The notes beneath the pieces are model-generated. The model worked only from the letters and a program-made list of their open reading frames with translations. It made no database searches and was not told where the DNA came from. A stretch of 64,000 nt of DNA, taken from Viscum album (taxonomy: Eukaryota; Streptophyta; Magnoliopsida; Santalales; Viscaceae). Positions within the stretch are counted from its first letter, which is position 1. Every line of letters starts with the position of its first letter. The position numbers and the translations under genes were made by a program. Of this stretch, positions 60,476 through 64,000 are shown piece after piece. The DNA is taken from NCBI GenBank assembly GCA_963277665.1, contig OY728137.1, forward strand, positions 1,172,384,670-1,172,448,669, given 5' to 3'.

Positions 60476-62170
60476 TACTTCCTTAAATTTATGGTTTTAC
60501 TAAAACAACTATCAGGTGTGTGGTATTATTCCAAAAAAAATCCTATATAGGATCTATATTCCCCACCAATTATTACTCATAAGATTTATCATGTTATAGT
60601 GTTATGAACTCAATGTTTTTTACATGTGATTTATTGTGTATATACTTCCTCAAGAGGCATATGTGAAATACATTACATATATGAGAGAGATTTGGTGAAA
60701 GAACTAAGTGATAAGATACCATCCTGATTCAATAAAGAATTTATAAGACACTTATATACCTAGGTCTTATCTATACATAAATTCCAAAAATCATATTATT
60801 ATTCCTTTGAATTATTTGTCAGTATTATTTTTCACAAACTTCAAACTCTTAATCTCACAAATGATTATCAGCATAACTTTGTTGTCGACTCTAAGACTCC
60901 TTGATGTGTTGTTGAATATATCTAACATCCTCTCATATTAATTAATTTATCTAAAGTCCTAATAGATTTTATTCCTCTAAATTCAACCTATCACATTGAT
61001 TTTTTCACTTCCTTTCATAAAGGTCTTTATAAGGAGATGTTTATATTGTTTAGTGAATGTTATTATTGTAAGAAAACTAATCAAGAGAAAGTTTTTGATC
61101 CCAACCTACTTTTAAATCCACATAAAAATCTTATATTATTTATTCATGTGTTTTAGTTATCCTATAAAACTGATCAACTACCTTTGAATGATATTTAGTT
61201 TTAATTTTCAATACCTTATTCAAATCTTATTGAATACTTCTCTAGAATATTTAGGTAAATCATAGATATAGATTAGATACAATTAAAAGTGACACTACAT
61301 GAAACCTTCAAACTTATTTAATGTATAACATGGTGATATAATAAAGAGACAATTATACTTTAATAGTAATTAAATGTTCTTATTTCATTAGGTTATACAC
61401 TAAAACCCAAATAACATTTTTCCCTTGAGATGTTTATTATAGTCTCATGAAAAAATCTATAGTTATGTTTTACCATTTCCATTTGGGTATATTTAATGGT
61501 TGTAATAACCCCATAAACTTATTTCTCTCACCATTAAATTTTTTACATACTAGGAATCATTACATCTACTCTATAATAACCCTTTCAATATTCTCCCAAT
61601 ATAAATACTCTTTTAGATCTCAATATATTGTTTTACTTCCAAAGAGATAAAGAATAATGAACTACAATCTTTATTTAATAGTAAATTATTCAATTCTAGT
61701 AATGATGGTATGTATACTTTTTTACTAAACTGTGAAATTCCATAATAATCAAGGTTTAACTTAGGAATATTTCTCACATTCTTCTATAATTCCACACCTT
61801 CCTTATGATACTCCTTAATAATAAAATTCATGGATCATTAAAGATTAATATGAGAAAAATAATATATTTACCAATACCTCAAGATTTCAAGATCCATATT
61901 CTGTAAATTCATTAGTATTGGATATCTTAAAATCCTTATCACTAACAAACTAGTATGGACTTTCTAACTCAAATAATCATCCACCTTGTATTCCTTTCTA
62001 ATCTGGTAATGTATTGAGGAGTCATAATATGTAGTCAACTCAAAACATATTCTCTGTTGCATATTTATATCTTTCTAGTTGAATATATAATTTGAAATTT
62101 TACTACCAGTGTATATATTAAAACATTAACCATATTAATAATCTCTTCATAATTTCAATGAAAAAATACC
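60476..62170 (-). pseudogene. Gypsy-C integrase/chromodomain zone, very decayed
   Basis: The 1.7 kb between the LTR inner border and RNase H equals the distance occupied by integrase and chromodomain in Gypsy-B (about 1.86 kb). I cannot name individual motifs with confidence. Assignment rests on position and orientation only. Confidence 0.35.
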
Positions 62171-62175
62171 AAATA

Positions 62176-62335
62176 TTACTTCAAATCATGGATCAAGTAA
62201 TTTTTCACGTGAAAATTCAATTGATGAGAGGCATAACCTATCAAAATATAATTATACCCAAGAACACATCCATAAACATTCTTAAATGAATCACCATAGA
62301 TCCTAAACCCTTCACTACTATAAATTAGTGTGACT
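62176..62335 (-). pseudogene. Gypsy-C RNase H remnant
   Basis: The open stretch includes FRIYGDSFKNVYGCVLGYNY and ILIGYASHQLNFHVKNYLIH. This aligns with the Ty3/gypsy RNase H segment and with FVIYSDASIKGLRCVV of Gypsy-B; the usual first catalytic Asp is present in YGDS. It is minus-strand, directly downstream of the RT remnant. Neighbouring frames are broken. Confidence 0.8.
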
Positions 62336-62639
62336 ATAGGTCTACAGACCAAAATACTCTTCAACACCTTGAAATTGTCTTTACATTCATTGGTTCAATG
62401 GAAGATGACTCCCTTATATATTAACATGGTGATTGGATTTTATAATTATGATAAATAATTTATAAATCTCAGATGATATCCATCCAATTAAAGAAAACTA
62501 TGTATCTCAGTCATGATGGTTGATTTGGTAAAATGTTCAATGATTTAAATCTTATAAGGATATACTGATATACCCTATATTCTTATCACATATCATGAGA
62601 ATAATACTTTCTGTAAACATAATTTACCCTTGATGAATT

Positions 62640-63180
62640 TGGAATACTATTTCTCATTTCTCTAGGTCTTAAAAAGTATATAAGTGATCTTCAAACTCTT
62701 TGTTTCACTTGTATTGTATAATAATATCATTTATAAATTCTACCAAAAATTTATCGGGGTAATCCTTATACTATCTATTAATTAAATTAATGAAGAAAGT
62801 ATGGGACATTAGTAATTCAAAATGAAATCACTATAAATTCATAAGATTCATACTTCATATATAATGTTTTCTTAGGTATTTCTTTACTTTTGAACCTCAA
62901 CAAATTTTATCCAGAAAAAAATATAGAATTTTAAAAGTATTGATCTCGGTGAAATTTATCAAACTAGTCATCAATAAAGTCTAAAGGATACTTATTCTTG
63001 ATTGTGATAATGTTATGTTCCTAAAAATAAATGTAGAGTTGTATTTATGGACTTATTCTTGTTTATTTTTAATTCAATTAATTTGTGCATCCCACTGTGA
63101 AGCATGATGATGGATGAGTCTCTTATCTAGATTCACCTAGATTTTCTCTTTTATTTCATACAACTCAATTTATTTAATTA
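62640..63180 (-). pseudogene. Gypsy-C reverse transcriptase remnant
   Basis: Minus-strand translation gives IKNKYPLDFIDD then FDKFHRDQYF (about 62940-63010), equivalent to [20 protein letters not shown] in Gypsy-B. The catalytic motif near 62720-62750 reads FINDI, so the first Asp of the FIDD form has become Asn. SQWDAQI near 63085-63110 corresponds to the SPWG block. Stops and frame changes are frequent. Confidence 0.75.
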
Positions 63181-64000
63181 TATATTGAGTCTTTAAAATA
63201 TGTTTAGCAAAAAGTATGAGTTTTATTGAAAACTGAAATTTAATATTATGAGGAATACTAGGAAACTATTTGGGAAACAAAATAAAAAATATCTCATATA
63301 ATGATGAAATATTTATGTTTATTTTATCCTTAACCATTAGAGAAAAATACCCTTTATGAATAAGATTCAAGACCTATAAAATGGACATAATTCCCATTAT
63401 AAGTTCATATTCATATTCAAACTTATATATGATCATCAATTGATTTGGAATATCAAATTTGATATCTGTATTATATATATTTAAAAGGGGTCGTTGTAGG
63501 GAGAGATAATGAAGACTAAAAATCCCAAAAAAATATATACTAATATACGAATGTTAATATTTTCATAGGGAACATTCTGACAGACATTGACATCAAATCC
63601 CGAAATATGGAGTGTGTGATAAGTGTTCCTTACCATCATGATCCATTTAAGTGATTTAAATGGTATAAAACCTTCCATGGTATATCTTATTAGTAGAATA
63701 ATGGCATCTACATGGATAATCCTAAAGTTCCTTTCATATAATATATTTATCTATTAATGGAATATTATGTACCTCTATCGAGATATTAAGATTTCCTTAG
63801 CAATTAAATTCATTATGACCTTATTTTCTATACATAAATCATCTTCTTATTCCTTTATGTCATTCACCTAAGTTCTTATAACTTCATTTTCAACATGTAC
63901 GGAGCAGGATCTTGTTTCGTCCATGGTCTCTGCCAACTAAACTCCAATGGAGCTCTATTTTTATCTTATTATGTTTCAAAAAACTAACCCAATGTGATGC
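63180..64000 (-). other. Probable Gypsy-C protease/linker zone, unrecognisable
   Basis: By position this should hold the linker and protease of Gypsy-C on the minus strand. A 65-codon frame (63481-63678) shows no motif. A slightly GC-richer patch near 63895-63955 has no identified match. The element continues past the window end. Confidence 0.4.

Larger units (their letters stand above)
7121..64000 (-). mobile_element. Gypsy-C: outermost Ty3/gypsy element, minus strand, partial
   Basis: This is the oldest layer of the nest. Its left terminus reads TGTAAATTAT at 7121, matching the outer terminus of the Gypsy-B LTR (TGTAAAGCCC at 17161). Its minus-oriented 3' LTR is cut at 8670 and resumes at about 58470, aligning in order with the two halves of the Gypsy-B LTR on either side of about 18490. 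Inside the LTR, pol remnants follow in minus orientation: integrase zone, RNase H (62176-62335) and RT (about 62640-63180). The 5' LTR, gag and protease lie beyond the window or are unreadable. All pol domains contain stops. Family assignment rests on shared LTR landmarks and RT/RNase H similarity to Gypsy-B. Confidence 0.7.

Overview
This is plant nuclear DNA, very AT-rich, that consists almost entirely of transposable elements nested inside one another. I found no intact host gene, tRNA, rRNA or organellar insert. The families (Tekay-like chromodomain Ty3/gypsy elements with LTRs near 4 kb, a sirevirus-type Ty1/copia element with an extra 3' reading frame, a CACTA DNA transposon and a plant LINE fragment) point to an angiosperm with a large, repeat-rich genome. 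The sequence alone does not identify the species. Every coding region is broken by stops and frameshifts.

The main result is a five-level nest, worked out by matching LTR copies to each other, by target-site duplications (TSDs), and by reading frames that resume on the far side of each insertion. Level 1 is Gypsy-C (minus strand, 7121 to beyond 64000). Its 3' LTR is split into 7121-8670 and about 58470-60475, and its decayed pol follows at about 60.5-63.2 kb. Level 2 is Gypsy-A (plus, 8671-58088), lying within that LTR; it has 4.3-4.4 kb LTRs and a reduced 2.1 kb interior. Level 3 is a sirevirus-like copia element (plus, 11656-50177) inserted in the 5' LTR of Gypsy-A with TSD ATTAT. Level 4 is Gypsy-B (minus, 17161-43388), inserted in the copia reverse transcriptase with TSD CTAAA. 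Level 5 is a CACTA element (23462-37164), inserted in the Gypsy-B reverse transcriptase with TSD ACA. It carries a LINE RT fragment and long C-rich and G-rich arrays.

Region by region: 1-7120 is AT-rich flank without recognisable genes. 7.1-11.7 kb holds pieces of gypsy LTRs. 11.7-17.2 kb holds the copia 5' LTR, gag, protease, integrase and the start of RT. 17.2-23.5 kb holds the Gypsy-B 3' LTR, chromodomain, integrase, RNase H and RT palm. 23.5-37.2 kb is the CACTA element. 37.2-43.4 kb holds the rest of Gypsy-B RT, protease, gag and the 5' LTR. 43.4-50.2 kb holds the rest of copia RT and RNase H, the env-like third frame and the 3' LTR. 50.2-58.1 kb is the remainder of Gypsy-A. 58.1-64 kb is the remainder of Gypsy-C.

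Gypsy-A, -B and -C share the same LTR landmarks and appear to be one family that inserted at least three times at this locus, in alternating orientation. I did not find a convincing new molecular system. The points most worth checking are the nest itself, a duplicated CG-rich motif kept in the otherwise AT-rich gypsy LTRs, a related pair of short tandem arrays inside the copia element, and a 380 bp orphan segment at the Gypsy-A 3' border.
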